64,000 nucleotides of DNA from Nemophila menziesii (lineage: Eukaryota > Streptophyta > Magnoliopsida > Boraginales > Hydrophyllaceae), in assembly GCA_029959085.1 (NCBI GenBank), contig JARWIR010000018.1:19591001-19655000 (forward strand), read 5' to 3'. Shown here in pieces: positions 20,269 through 32,590 of this stretch (position 1 is the stretch's first letter; the number at the start of each line of letters is the position of its first letter). The notes under the pieces were generated by a model, which was not told where the DNA came from, searched no databases, and saw nothing but the letters and a program-made list of their open reading frames with translations. The position numbers were made by a program, and so were the translations under genes.

Positions 20269-23200
20269 TCATCCAATCCCTAATCTACTTAATCTAGAGG
20301 ATAAGTCGAAAATACTTGGCGTATTCCGACGAAATTCTGTTGCCCCGTGCCTAGCTTCTTTTGCAAGTTTATCCGCTTTGCTGTTGAGCTTTCTATTGAT
20401 GTGGCGGAAAGTGATCTGCCCCAGCTCTTCAGCATTTTGGATGATCTTGTAAAGGATAGGTTGGATATTCCAACGTGTAGCTGACACCTGCTTTGTACCT
20501 TGAATGACCTCAAGGTTATCGGAGAAGATAGTAATTCTTTTCCTTGGGAAGATAGCTCCTATTTGAGTAGCCTTTAGTACTGCCTCTGCTTCCCCTTCCA
20601 AAGCTGAATTACAATTGGTGTTGTGGCTATGTTCAAATAAACTATTTCCATTATTGTCAACACCAATAATAGCTACCCCTGTAGGTTCCCACTTGTTGTT
20701 AAACGAAGCGTCACAAAAAAACGACAAATCTTGATTCTCCTCTATACTATTTATGTTTTCGTTTTCCATTTCTGATTTCTTGAAACCTTTGTAGTTTTCA
20801 GCTATCCAGTTTATTCCATGAATATCTTGCATTAATTTTTTTGAAGCTATATTTATTCCTTTACCACATACAGTAGCATCTTCATGTATAGCTTTCATCT
20901 TTGCTTTCCATATATTCCAAAGATTTATCATAATGAAGTCTCGGATAATGTTTTCCTCCCATCCTCCTTTAGAATAGGATTTTATTATATTCATGAACCA
21001 GTTTTCTAGACTTTCTTCACTTTTATCTTGGATTTTTATTTGAAGAATTGATCCTGCCCAAATATCTTTGCACATATTGCAATGAAGTAGAAGGTGTTCT
21101 ACATTCTCATTACTTTCATTGCACCATAAACAGTTTGATTCATCTGCACATTTCCTTTTGTATAAATTACTTCTAGTTGGTATAGCATTATTGATTAATC
21201 TCCACATAAAAAGTTTGATCTTCTTTGGAATGTTGGATCTCCATATTGTTTTCCATATAGGTGAGTTTTCTATACTTTTAGTTTCCGTAGTTGTGGCCTT
21301 ATTTTTTATGTGCTCTTCAGTAATTATTCTGTATCCCGTTTTTGTATCGTAATTGCCATTTTTTGAAAACGGCCATATAAGCCTATCTTTGGAGCCGAAC
21401 TCCTTAATCTTCGTTTTTTTTTATAATGTGAATTATGGGTTCAGGAAAGAGTTCATCTAATCTTTCCAATTCCCATTCATCCTTTCCTTCTTTAATTAGT
21501 TCACCGACTCTTGATTTTGTAGTCCCTTCCGGTTTCTCTAGTTTCCAATTCGTGTCTAACCATTTATCCTCCCATATATTTGTGTTGTTGCCATCACTTA
21601 CCATTATTATTCCATGTTTTTTGATAAAATCTCTTCCTTCTATTAGACTTGCCCAACTCCATGTTCTGCTTTGCCTGAGTTTACAATTTAAAAAACTGGA
21701 TTTGTAGAAATAAATACCTTTAAGTAATTTTGTCGCCAGATTATTTGGAGAATTCATTAATCTCCAAGCTTGGGCAGCTAGTAAAACAGTATTCATTTTT
21801 TTTGAAATCTTTGAAACCTAAACCTCCAAGTAGTTTACTTACTGCAATCCTTTCCCAAGCCACCCAGTGTATTCTATTTCTTTCACCTGAACTCCACCAG
21901 AAATTAGAGATAGCAGAAATGAGTTTATTACAAAACGTAATAGGAAAAGAGAAAATAGACATATAGTAATTGGGAATAGCTTGGAGAATAGCTTTAATAA
22001 GCGCTTCTTTTCCGCCTTCTGATAGTAATTTCGCTTTCCAACCCTCCGTGTTCTTAAAGACTTTCTCAGCAATCCATCCAAGAGATTCCACTTTTGATCT
22101 CTTATGACAAAGTGGAATCCCTAGATAGTATCCTAAATCCTCTGTTTCTTTGATATTTAATTTGTTGGTTATTGCATCCTTCACCTCTTCCGGTGTTTCT
22201 TTGCTAAAAATAACAGCTGATTTATGTAGGTTTATTTGCTGTCCTGAGCCTTCACAATAGATATCCAAGCATTCTTTGAAATGTTCTATATTCGTGTCAT
22301 CTAATTCTAGAAAGAAAAGAGAATCGTCTGCAAAAAGTAGGTGAGATATCGTAGGACAATTCCTATTGATTTTAATGCCTTTAATCAAATCGTTGTTTAT
22401 ATAGTTATCGATGATGCTAATAAGAGATTCTGTCATAATAGAGAAAAGAAACGGGGATAAAGGGTCACCTTGTCTCAATCCCCTACCCGGTTTGAATTTA
22501 TCAAGTCTTTCTCCATTTAAGTTGATATGGAAAGATACTGAGGTGATACAATTTTCCATCCATTTGATCCATGTTTCACAAAAACCAAGCTTAGTCAAAA
22601 TTTTAAACATAAAATCCCATCTTACCTGATCATATGCCTTAGCCATATCAATTTTTATTGCTGCCATGTGTTTTTTGTTTTTCCTTTTCTTGCTCATAAA
22701 AAAAGAGATTTCCTGCGCAATAATAATGTTATCTTGAATGGCTCTACCTTTAATGAAAGCTGATTGTGTGGGAGATATAATAGTATTCATAATTTCCTTC
22801 AATCTGTTAGAGAGAATTTTCGTAATAATTTTGTAGATGAAGTTGACACAGGAAATAGGCCTGAAATCTCCCAATCCTTCCTGTACAATTCCTTTTGGGA
22901 TCAAACTAATAAGTGTATCATTGATAATTTCTAGAGAGCAATTATTACAAAAAAAATCCTCAATGATCTTTAGGACATCATCTTTAATGATATCCCAAAA
23001 CTCTTTGTAAAACTTACCATTTAGACCATCAGGTCCTGGTGCTTTAGATGCTGATAATTCTCTAACTGCTCTTTCCACCTCTTCTATCGTAGGTATTTTT
23101 GTTAATTCTGAGTTCATTGTATCAGTAATACGGGGTTTGACGAATTCAATGGCTTTATTCATGTTCTCTTCTGTGCCTTCTTTGTTTTTAAACAAATCCT

Positions 23201-24401
23201 TATAGAAGTTCTGGAAACAATCTTTGATATCTTCATCATTCCCTATCCAATCTCCATTTCTATCTTTAATTCTAGTGATACGGTTTTGTTTCCTTCGTTT
23301 AATGGTTGCTAAATGAAAGAATCTAGTGTTCTTGTCCCCATAAATTAACCAATTTTGTCTAGCTCTATCATACCAATATTTTTCTTCTTTAGCGTATTCT
23401 TTTTTTATTTGTTCTTTAATCTCTTCCTCCTCTTTAGTTGTGTCTTCATTCTTATTAATGCCATTAATTTTTATAAGTCTATCTTGTAAATTTTTTATAG
23501 CCTTTTCATGGTTTTTAAAGTTTTTAATACTCCATTTAGACAGTTCATTCTTCGTAAATTCTCTCTTTTTTATGAAATTTGGTACGGGGATATGGTCATC
23601 GGGTTTCCTCCAACTGTTATTAATAACTTCCCTACATTCATTATTTTCTAGCCACCTAGTCTCAAATTTGAAATGTTTAACACCTATTTTCAAGTTAAGA
23701 TCATAATGAAGGATAAGGGGAGAATGATCCGACCCTATAGCAGGAGGAATGAAAATATGCGACCTCGGAAATTTCTCCATCCATTCATAAGTTGCCAAAC
23801 CTCGATCAATTCTTGTTTTCACGTTCTTTTCACCTTCTACCCTGTTAGACCATGTAAAGAAACACCCATTAGAATTTATTTCCGCTAAAGAGTTAGTATG
23901 TGTAAAATTAAGGAAAGTATTGATGTGATCCATATTAGCTTGATTTCTGCTTTTCTTCTCATTAACATTCAATATATCGTTAAAGTCTCCTATAATCATC
24001 CATGGTTCATTAATTCCTTCACTCCATTTCGTTATTTCATTCCATATATCTTTCCTTTGATTAAAGTCATTAGGGGCATGGATAAATACTATGTAGTACG
24101 AAAAGGAAAGTTCGTTAATAAGAGCAACAACAAAAAAATCACAACTGAAAACGATATTAAGCTGCACCCCAGCGTGCCACAAAACCATGAACCCCCCAGA
24201 ATGATGAGCAACTCCAGAGGGTTCAACAAAAAAGGAGTTACTAAATCCAAGACGAGCCAACACCTCACGAGAGTCCACCTCTCGTAGCATAGTTTCACAA
24301 AACGCTACAATCTTAGGACGAAACTGAGCTACCATCGAGCTTATTCTGGTCAATGTTAAGGGTGCTCGAATACCCTGAACATTCCAGAATAGCGTTGTCA
24401 T
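20269..24401 (-). pseudogene. LINE ORF2: endonuclease, RT, zf-RVT, RNase H; two frameshifts
   Basis: This is the replication protein of an L1-type LINE; about 1,376 residues if the two frameshifts are ignored. Domains in order are an APE-type endonuclease (start MTTLFWNVQGIRAPL; catalytic-type AFCETM, GDFNDI, SDHSPLI), reverse transcriptase (SAFIKGRAIQDNI, KIDMAKAYDQVRWDF, GLRQGDPLSPFLFS, LLFADDSLFFL near 22321-22341), the linker FWWSSGERNRIHW, a zf-RVT segment (LWCNESNENVEHLLLHCNMC) and RNase H (FCDASFNNKWEPTG, LEGEAEAV, IFSDNLEVI, NSKADKLAKEARHG). The frame is lost at an A8 run (21796-21803) and again at an A9 run (21414-21422); both fit a single extra A. All catalytic motifs remain. Its ATG overlaps the ORF1 stop as ATGA. 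Confidence 0.88.
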
Positions 24402-25894
24402 TTAAAAGTCGCGGCTTTTGTGGAGTTGCCGCCTCCATTTTTCCTTTTAACCAGCTCCTCATCTTCTTCCTCGGCGTCTGCATATTGGAAATTCATGTCA
24501 TGATCCTCATCTCCACCTTCATAATCTTTCGCGAAGTAATTCTTGCTGTTCTCGTAGCTCCCTTCATTGTCTTCCTCTGGTTCGAATTGCGAATTAAAAT
24601 CATCTTCCATTTTTGAAGAGTTGTCAGCTTCATTTCTTACTTCTTTCACAAACACTACACTCTCATCTCCTTCTTTCTCAAACTTCTCCTCATTATTAGC
24701 ATGACAAACACTAATTGCCATCCTCTCCGTAAGATCGATGGCCATTGAAATATAGTAAGACTTGACTTTTCCTGCACCTCTGTTGTTAACAGTAACTCTT
24801 AAATAGGATCCCATCCAAAAGATAACTCCATTGATTAGTTCTACCCAAGCAAGACCCTTCAATATAAGATCGTTTTGTAGGCTTTGTCCAACGTGATAAG
24901 CTATCAATCTTGAAACCCCTTTAGTTCTCGTAATCTCATCATAAGTTCTTGTATTGGTTAGCTTCGAATAAAAAATATTGGGTTCAAAAATTGTGTAATT
25001 GCATCTGTAATAGTCACCACTCTTCAGCTTTCTGTCTAAATTAACTGTTCCCAAATCTCTATTGAAACAATCCTTCGAGACTTCACCTCCGTGTTTTTTA
25101 TCTTTATTGTTACTATTATTTCTGACAACTCTATTATTAATCCCATTAAACTCGTTGGCCTGATGAAGAGATAAAAAAGAAGCCCAATTGCACCGCTTTT
25201 TAAAAGTTTTCCCTATTCTTTCTTTTTTTCCCAGCCTGCTCTGATGCCTATTAGGGTATTTGCAGAACACCATCGAAGCTTCAATACCTTTTCTTCCATT
25301 ACAAATTTGAGAAAAACCTTTGTCAATTCTATTGTGCAGTATGTTGATTCTGTACTTGTTGTTTTCTTGATTGGATTCAAAAGCATCTGTTGTTTTGGAA
25401 ATACCCTCTTTTATTGTTTCGTGAAATTGAGCTGCTACTTTGAAAATAAACATCTCATCTCCTAAAGCACCTTCTTCATGGCATCGTTCTAGACATTTAA
25501 TCTGTTGTTTGAAGCCCATTCAAAAGTTGTCTCCAGCCCTTTTAAATTGTTCAGCATTCGTCGGCTGTGATCTTGACTGCTTCAGACCAGATTTGGTACT
25601 CCTACTTTCAGATCTAACGAATGGTTGTACTCCATTCAAGGGTGCATCCATCCTTGCAGGAGACTTGCAGATTGGAGGCTTAGGGTTTCTTCCTGAAGCG
25701 TGATTAGGGAAACAACGAAATAGCTTCAGATAATATCTTTTGCTATCATCTTTTGCTTTGGAGCTATTGCTATGTGTATCTTCAGTCCGCCGCATCTCAG
25801 ACCTCTCAGTCATCGAGGTTTTATTCTGTAATCTAAGGCTATTTTTCCCAGATACAGTCAAGAGCCTTTGCAAGCCATCAGAAGTTTTTCCCAT
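24398..25894 (-). pseudogene. LINE ORF1 protein with one nonsense codon
   Basis: The frame runs for 499 codons from ATG 25894 to TGA 24398, interrupted only by TGA at 25522-25520, between AGDNF and MGFKQQ. A single-base change (for example TGG to TGA) explains it. In L1-type LINEs, ORF1 codes for the RNA-binding partner of the ribonucleoprotein. Here I see a basic N-terminal part (GKTSDGLQRLL, KRYYLKLFRCFPNHASGRNPKP), a central globular-looking part (SRLIAYHVGQSLQNDLILKG, YYISMAIDLTERMAISVCH) and a strongly acidic tail (EPEEDNEG, GGDEDHDMN, AEEEDEELV). I do not see a zinc knuckle or a clear RRM, so the domain type is open. ORF1 and ORF2 overlap by 4 nt, which would suit termination-reinitiation. 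Confidence 0.75.
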
Positions 25895-25957
25895 TCCAAG
25901 TAGCCTTTCTGTATTTTGTGTGATACTCTACACGTTTATACTCTACATTTTTCCCAT

Positions 25958-26237
25958 TCAAAAATGTATTTTTGTATGTTTTTTGATTTTTTTTGGAATT
26001 AATTGTGAATTTTTTTAAAAAATTTCACAGATGCGCACGTCTTTGAATTGGCAAATCTTTTTTCTTAGCAACACATAGAACGGTATATTAAAATAAAATA
26101 AAATCAAAAAAATTCAGAAAAAATCATATACACGAATATTAATTTGACTCATCCAAAAATGCAATTAATTTTCTGATTTTTTGGAATTAATTAAGAGTTC
26201 TTTAAAAAATTCTCGAACGCGCGCGTATATGGAATTA
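25958..26237. repeat. diverged ~195-bp duplication
   Basis: Segments 25958-26045 and 26154-26237 share CAAAAATG, a GATTTTTTGGAATTAATT core, TTTAAAAAATT and a GCGCACGT/GCGCGCGT end. They flank the 5' end of the LINE on its outer side. No coding signal. Confidence 0.5.
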
Positions 26238-26470
26238 GTTTGTGGTGATGGTGGTGGTGGTGGTGGTGGTGGTGGAGGTGAGTGGTGTTGGTGGGTGGAG
26301 GTAGGGGTGGAGGTAGGGGTGGTGGTGGGTGGTGTTGGTGGTGATGGTGTGGTGGGGGGAGTTATTGTTGTTGGTGGTGGTGGGTTGTGGTGGTAATGGT
26401 GGTTGTGGTGGTGGCGGTGGGGGAGGGAAAGGGTTAGTGGTGGGGGGTGATTGGGTGGGGAGTGTTCGTT
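26236..26470 (+). repeat. (GGT)n-rich low-complexity tract
   Basis: GGT/GTG trinucleotide repeats with strong strand asymmetry (G on the + strand). ORFs here encode only Gly/Val or Pro/Thr runs. Numerous GG tracts allow two-tetrad quadruplexes. Confidence 0.9.
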
Positions 26471-26970
26471 GGAGAATGTATAATGTGGTAATGGTCGGTG
26501 GTGAATGCATAAGGTGATGGTGATGGTGATAGACTATAAAGTTGACCAGATTTTTAAATAAAAAGAAAAAAATTATTATATACGATTATTATATAATAAA
26601 AATAAAACCATAATTAAAATGACATGTGGTTATGGTAAAAAATTATATTTTATTATTAAATAAAAATTAATTTGTTTAAATGTAAATATATAAGAAAGTT
26701 AAAATTTCATTTTACTTTTTCAAAAAACAAATATAAATTTGTAATTATTTGAATTTATCCTTAAATTTAACCACAAGTATATATATACATCTTTATTATA
26801 ATTTTGGTAATATATCAAATACACCCCATGGTTTGACAAAGGGTAAAGAAATTTTTTAAGATTTTAAAAGTAACAAATACCTTCTATGATTTTTTAACTT
26901 GTGACAACTTATTTTTTCTACTAAAAATTATATTATAACTTATCAACTAGGTGTAGTTCAATGCAACTCA

Positions 26971-29900
26971 AACATTGGAGATAAGAATACTTCTTATTTC
27001 CATGCAGCTACTAAAGAAAGAAGATATTATAATAAAATATCTTCAATTATGAATGATGATGGGATTTGGTTAAATTCTCAACAAGAAGTTAATCAAAACA
27101 TCCTAAACTATTTTAATAACATATATAATTCAGTGGGCCCTAGAGACTTTTCTTCTATACTAAACATTATACAACCTAAAGTTACCAAATTTATGAATGA
27201 ATCTCTACTTAAACCTATACTTATTAAAGAAATCGAGAAGGCAGTCTCTGAACTTGGAGCTAACAAAGCTCCAGGCCCAGATGGCTACCCTGGATTCTTT
27301 TTAAAACAATATTGGGGGTATAATTCGAATTGATGTAATTCGCATTATTAATAAATTTTGGTATAACAATGAAAGTTTGGAAGACCTGAATCATACCTAC
27401 ATCTCGCTTATCCCTAAAATTGATAAACCATGTACTATTAAACACTACAGACCCATTAGCGTGTCTAATTTTATTTATAAAATAATAGCAAGACTTTTGG
27501 TTAACAGACTACAACCCTTTATGTGTTATATAATTAATGAAAATCAAACTGCTTTTGTACATGGTAGAATTATTCAAGAAAATACTTATATAACACATGA
27601 GGTGAGTAACTACCTAAAAGAAAAAAGAAACTCTCAAAATTATAGTATGATGGTTAAGGCAGATATTCAAAAAGCCTATGAGTTTGTGGAATGAGTTTTT
27701 TTATCCCAACTTATGAAAAAATTGGGTTTTGAGCCTAACTGGATAAATAAAATTATGAATTGTATAACTACAGTTACCTATTCTATATTAATTAATGGGC
27801 AACCTATTAAACTCAATAAACCTCAAAGAGGTTTAAGGCAAGGAGATCCCCTATCTCCTCTTATTTTCTGTCTTATTACCCAAACCCTCACTGATCTAAT
27901 TACCCACAAAATGGATAATGGACTCTTGGATGGTATTAAAATATCTAGGAAAGGGCCTGCCTTGACCCACTTACTATTCGCAGATGATAGTATTTTTTTT
28001 CTTAAAAGCAAATTATAAAGATACTAATAGCTTTAATGATATTATTAATAAATTTGGATACTCTACTGGCCTCACCTTAAACTTAAATAAATGTGGAGTC
28101 AAGTTTAGTTGTAATACCCCAATCCATGTTCAACATACTTTTGCCTCGAGAATTAACATGAAAATCACCAATAATCTTGGCTCCTATCTAGGGCTTCCCA
28201 CTGATTGGGGCAGATCAAAGGTTAAAGAACTTAATTTTTTTAGTAGAAAAAGCTATCAAAAAAACCTCAAACTGGAAAAATCTCTTTCTCTCTGAAGCTG
28301 GTAAAGAAATTTTAATAAAATCAGTCCTCCAAAGTATTCCTAACTACTTTATGTCTTCTTTTTTACTCCCCAAAAAAATTTGCGAATCTATTTCTATGAA
28401 AATTGCAAAATTTTGGTGGAGTAAAAATTCAAGTGATGGAATACATTGGTCCAATTGGAATAGCTTAACAATTAGTAAATACTCAGGAGGTTTGGGTTTT
28501 AGAGATCTCAATACTATGAATATCTCTCTACTATCTAAACAGGCCTGGAATCTTCTTAATAATGAAAATTCACTACTGTATAAAACTTTACAAGGAAAAT
28601 ACTTTCCTAATGACAACTTCCTCCATGCGAGTTTGGGTAGTAAACCATCTTGGGGTTGGAGAAGTTTAATCACAGGAAGAGATGCTCTAAAAAATCACCT
28701 AACTTGGAAGCTTGGTAATGGAGAAAAAATTAACCCTCAAAGGGATATTTGGTTCTCTCAAGATATGATTTTGAGAAAACCCAAAGATACTAGTATCTCT
28801 AAAGTATCTGATCTATTTATTAAAGGAGAAAGAAAATGGGACTTAGAAAAAATAAAAAGAATTTATGAAGAACCTGAATATCTAGAAATTATTAAAACTT
28901 TTATACCCCTTATTCCAACTCAAGATGTCTTGTCTTGGAATCTTAGCCCTGATGGGCTTTACTCGGTTAAAAAAGGTTACCATGATATGAGGGCAGAAAA
29001 AATAAAAGTGGAAACTATTTCTAAAAAATCTAAACCCTCATCCTCCCACGTTATAGATCCTTTGGTTTGGAAAGCAATATGGAATATGAAAACTGCCCCA
29101 AAAATTAAGAATTTTATTTGGAAGGCTATAAAAAATAAAATTCCTACATACGAGAATTTATATAAAAAGAAATGCAAGGATACTAAAATATGCCCTATTT
29201 GTAATGGAAAAAGTGAGACAGTTGAACACCTAATTTTTGAATGTGATTGGGCCCGTGCTTCTTGGCTAGCTTCCTCTTTAACCTTAAGAGTCAGCAACCA
29301 ATCCATTAATTTGGATATTTGGATGGCAGATTTTCTTAAGGCTATAGAGAAAAATCCAAAAAGTTCACTTTACTCCTTTGAAAAAGTTTGTACCTTGATT
29401 TGGCAAATATGGAAGGATAGAAATTCTTTCCTATTTAATAATACAAAATTGAATCCAATCATGACCATTGAGAAAGCTAAATCTATTTGGTAAGATTATC
29501 TTCCATTTGATACTGATAAGAATATGAAATCTTCATCTATGAATACTTACACCGTTTGCGAGGAAGGTTTGGTACCAAAAACCCCTAATGATGTAAATAT
29601 AAAACTGAAGGGTAATAAATATTCCACCTCTAGGAATATGTCTACTCTCAATACTACAAAACAAGTTAGTATTAGCAAAGAACATATTAAAGCTAGTAAG
29701 TGGATTCCTCCACCCTTAAACTCGATAAAAATAAATAGCGATGCTTCATTTACTAAAAATAAAACCACTATGGCTTGTGTTGCCAGGGATCATCAAGGAA
29801 AGCTTATTAGGTGTGAAGCTTGGAGAATTAAAGCTAACAATCCTCTAGAAGCTAAAGGTTTAGGAGTTCTCAAGGCTTGTCTTTGGGCAAGAGAACTTAA

Positions 29901-30259
29901 CAACTTCCATTGCATAGTGGAGAATGATAACCTTCATCTTATGGAGCCTTTAGTTAGCAATTTTGCTTTTAATTCTCCTTGTATTATTAATATAGTTAAG
30001 AGTATTTATTTTGTCTCGGAATTATGTAATCCAACTTTTTCGTTTGTTAGAAGAAGTGGAAATAGATTAGCGGATTGGGTTTGCAAAAACTTGCCATTAG
30101 GTGAGTCTTACGACTTTTGCGCAAACCCTCTCCCTACTAAACTAGTTGATTTGTTAGGCCTTGATTTGTCCCCGGATGGGATAGGCTAACTTTATTTGTA
30201 ATGGTTTTGATTATTTTATATAAGCGGTTAGAAAAAAAAAAGAAAAAACATTGGAGATA
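26971..30259 (+). mobile_element. 5'-truncated LINE with 13-bp TSD
   Basis: The body is 26984-30246, ending in an A-rich tail (30230-30246). AACATTGGAGATA is present at 26971-26983 and 30247-30259. The coding frame is open at the 5' junction (DKNTSYFHAATKERRYYNKI), so the element lost ORF1, the endonuclease and the start of RT on insertion. It belongs to a different, more AT-rich LINE lineage than the element at 20-26 kb. Confidence 0.88.
26984..30189 (+). pseudogene. LINE ORF2 (RT, zf-RVT, RNase H), several breaks
   Basis: Blocks in order are 26984-27316 (KAVSELGANKAPGPDGYPG), then a frameshift at the G5 run near 27314; 27317-28015 (PISVSNFIYKIIARLLVNRL, MMVKADIQKAYEFVE, GLRQGDPLSPLIFC, LLFADDSIFFL) with TGA at 27692; a frameshift near 28012 and another near 28240; then 28240-29493 (IAKFWWSKNSSDGIHW, GGLGFRDLNTMN, CPICNGKSETVEHLIFECD), with TAA at 29491; and 29494-30189 (RNase H: NSDASFTKNKTT, NPLEAKGLGV, VENDNLHLM, GNRLADWVCKNL). 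The RT active-site FADD is kept. The second RNase H acidic position reads E-A-K, and the third is END rather than the usual TD. Non-functional. Confidence 0.8.
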
Positions 30260-30392
30260 GTGTAATATTAATAGATGGGTAAGTTATCACGAATTAAAAA
30301 ACGATAAAGAGGTATTTGTTTATTTTAAAACATAGAGGGTTTTTTTCTTTATCAAACTATATGGGGTATTTGATATTTTACCCTTATAATTA

Positions 30393-30533
30393 TCAAAATA
30401 TTGTATGTCCCTTGTACACAAGTTTATCATATATATATATAAACTTTGGGGCTAGATGTAATACAAAAATTACAAAGCTAATGGAATTGTAAGCAATAAA
30501 CCTTCAAATTAATACATTAAAATTTCCTTGACA
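30393..30533. other. short spacer, probable COQ4 3'UTR
   Basis: AT-rich DNA downstream of the COQ4 stop codon. No other feature. Confidence 0.4.
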
Positions 30534-31981
30534 TCAATTGAATTTTGGTGGCGAGGGAAAAGGAGTTATCCCCCATCTCTGTCGAACATCCTCTAGATCT
30601 TCATGAAAGTATTTCTCGTAATAGACAGACATGAGATCTGTGCATTGCATTCCAGATTTGAGTGCCCAGGGAACATGATGCTGATAGAATATTTTGAGTT
30701 GTTCCTGATTGAACTTCACCGATGAACCTACAAAAGAGATTAAGGCCATAGGTATTTGTAGTTGTTGAAACTCTATCACTTTCAATACTAATTCCCCTGT
30801 TAAATTAGTATTAAGGCCAAATAGTGTATGCCATATGTCATGAGCCTCACGGTATCTCATTATCACATAAGAAAGTTCATCTTCCTTTTCATCTATAAAA
30901 CGAACTGGTGTACGATCATCTGGACTAAAATTTCTTGATTTCATGAAACTTGCATATGCACCACCAAATGTGTTTTCAGGAAGTTCCCATACATGCTTTA
31001 AATTTGGGGATACGATACGTGGTCGATCTGATAGTACTATCTGAAAAATTATTGAGAAAATGTCAAGCATATATATTCTATCATATAAATATATTATACA
31101 ATATCTACGGAAGATCAATCTTGATATTGTATAGATTAAATGAATGTATTATTGGTCAAACATGATGATGGATGGATCCAAGAAAATGTATTAATAACTT
31201 TATACATTATTTCTACTTTTATAAATTATTTGTACTTTTATGATTATTTTAATAAACGTGGTTTGAATGTTATATAGCTAGTTGGAGGGTTGAAGCTTTT
31301 GTTTTAAGTGAGTATAAGATTTTGATATCGCGTGTAACAAATTACAACATTTTTTCAGTTTATTGTGGATCCGAAAATGTATTCTGCAGGTTTTAAAAAA
31401 ACAATTAATGATAATAGAGGCATCGCCTTAAATTCTTTGTTTTTTGTAAACTGCTATTCAAGAAAATAAGCCATGCATATTTTCTCTTTCTTATTTTTAT
31501 AAAACTAAAAATATGAGTAAGACTATGTTTTTGAATTTTGAAAAATTAAATATATTTTTTGAAGCATGAAACAAAAGTGATGACTGATGTATATACGAAA
31601 AAATTGAAATTTTTATTCTACTTCCTTTTCTTGCAAAAATTACTAAATTTCCAGAGAAGAAAAATTTCTTTTGAAAGAAAAAAAATTAAAACATTTTTGT
31701 TAACCAAATAACGGGGTTTGATGATTAAACTTCATGAAAATCTTACAATTGTCCAATTAAATGAACAAAAATTGAATAAAAACACTCACTTTGCCTTCAG
31801 GATTTTGCTTCATTTTTTGACGAACTTTTTCAAAAGCAGATTTGCTAGTTGTCTCTGCCAAAGAAGCTATCAAATCTGCCCTTTCTGGATGCACTATTGA
31901 CTCCACGGCTGAAGCAACCGCAACAACCGCTTGTTGCCACCCATTAAGCCTGATCCGAGCTGCTTCTAACATTACCACCAT
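30534..31981 (-). CDS. COQ4: ubiquinone biosynthesis protein COQ4 homologue
   Basis: Coding exons 31981-31790 and 31040-30534 give 699 bp, or 232 residues, normal for plant COQ4. COQ4 is a mitochondrial scaffold and metal-binding member of the coenzyme Q synthesis complex, now linked to removal of the C1 carboxyl of the ring. The zinc-ligand motif H-D-x2-H-x11-E is complete as [17 protein letters not shown]. Other family marks are [51 protein letters not shown] and [12 protein letters not shown]. The coding intron (31041-31789) is phase 0 with GTGAGT and an acceptor CAG. A further acceptor sits one base before the ATG (TTAG/A-ATG), so the leader is spliced from an upstream exon ending at 32484 (AAAG/GTAAGT). 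The upstream leader is pyrimidine-rich on the gene strand. The frame is intact. Confidence 0.93.
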
Positions 31982-32483
31982 TCTAATTTTCAAACACAAC
32001 ACAAAATAATTAAATTAGTTTATTACATCTATATTACTTCAGAATTTTCATGATCTATATATATGTATATCTACCACACCACCTAGTGAAAATATAGTAA
32101 CGTATCGTAAAAAAAATTAAGATCTTTTATACATGGTTACTTATTTTAACAAATTGGTGTCCTGTGTCGTATCACATCATATCATATTTAAGTAACACGT
32201 AGGAGTACAATATTATTAATTGTAGACTCACCGACAAAATCATAAAATATATAAATACAGAAAATATTATAGACATTTACTAAGATTGCATGAATCATGT
32301 TTTTCCAGAATTCTGTAATTGTCATCTCAGACATTAATTACTAAGATTGCATGTTTTTTTTTTTTTTTGAAAAACCTATCCATATAATCAACTTTAAAGA
32401 AGTTATAAACATGCAGTAATTACTAACTAACTGAGAAAACGTTTATAAAGAAGGTGATAATTACTAAATCATAATTCACTTAC

Positions 32484-32590
32484 CTTTCGATCCAATAGCG
32501 TTGCAAGACAAGCGATGGGTTGAGGAAAGGTGTGGAGAGGAGAGGAGATGAGAGGGGAGGAGAGGAAGAGGAAAATTGAAAGATTAGTTT
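32484..32590 (-). promoter_or_regulatory. COQ4 5'UTR exon with pyrimidine-rich leader
   Basis: The donor GAAAG/GTAAGT at 32483 pairs with the acceptor before the COQ4 ATG. The upstream 32525-32575 is almost pure purine on + (CT-rich on the gene strand), a frequent property of plant 5'UTRs of housekeeping genes. The transcription start is not fixed. Confidence 0.45.

Larger units (their letters stand above)
20201..25959 (-). mobile_element. near-full-length two-ORF LINE (L1-type), minus strand
   Basis: The T-run at 20208-20223 is the poly(A) tail on the minus strand. The 5' end lies near 25952, upstream of ORF1. CCCATTC at 20201-20207 and 25953-25959 is a candidate short TSD, but 7 bp is weak evidence. 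The order on the minus strand is ORF1 (25894-24398), ORF2 (24401-20269), then a short 3'UTR with a hairpin. The coding region carries only one nonsense codon and two single-base frameshifts, so the copy is young. Confidence 0.85.
26796..30392. mobile_element. Mutator-type MITE split by a LINE
   Basis: The outer ends are inverted repeats of about 110 bp: left GGTAATATATCAAATACACC (from 26806) and right, in reverse, GGGTAAAATATCAAATACCC (from 30383). Matches continue through AACAAATACCTTCTATGATT against the right copy. The flanks read TTATAATT plus T (26796-26804) and TTATAATTA (30384-30392), a 9-bp TSD with one change. A LINE (26984-30246) inserted into its centre. Confidence 0.65.

Noticed and set aside
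21404..21424. Programmed +1 frameshifting in LINE ORF2
   Set aside because: Simple A-run indels or sequencing errors are more likely; nothing beyond the homopolymer supports a recoding signal.
26181..26517. Gly/Val-rich and Pro/Thr-rich ORFs
   Set aside because: They come from the GGT repeat tract and occur on both strands and in several frames.
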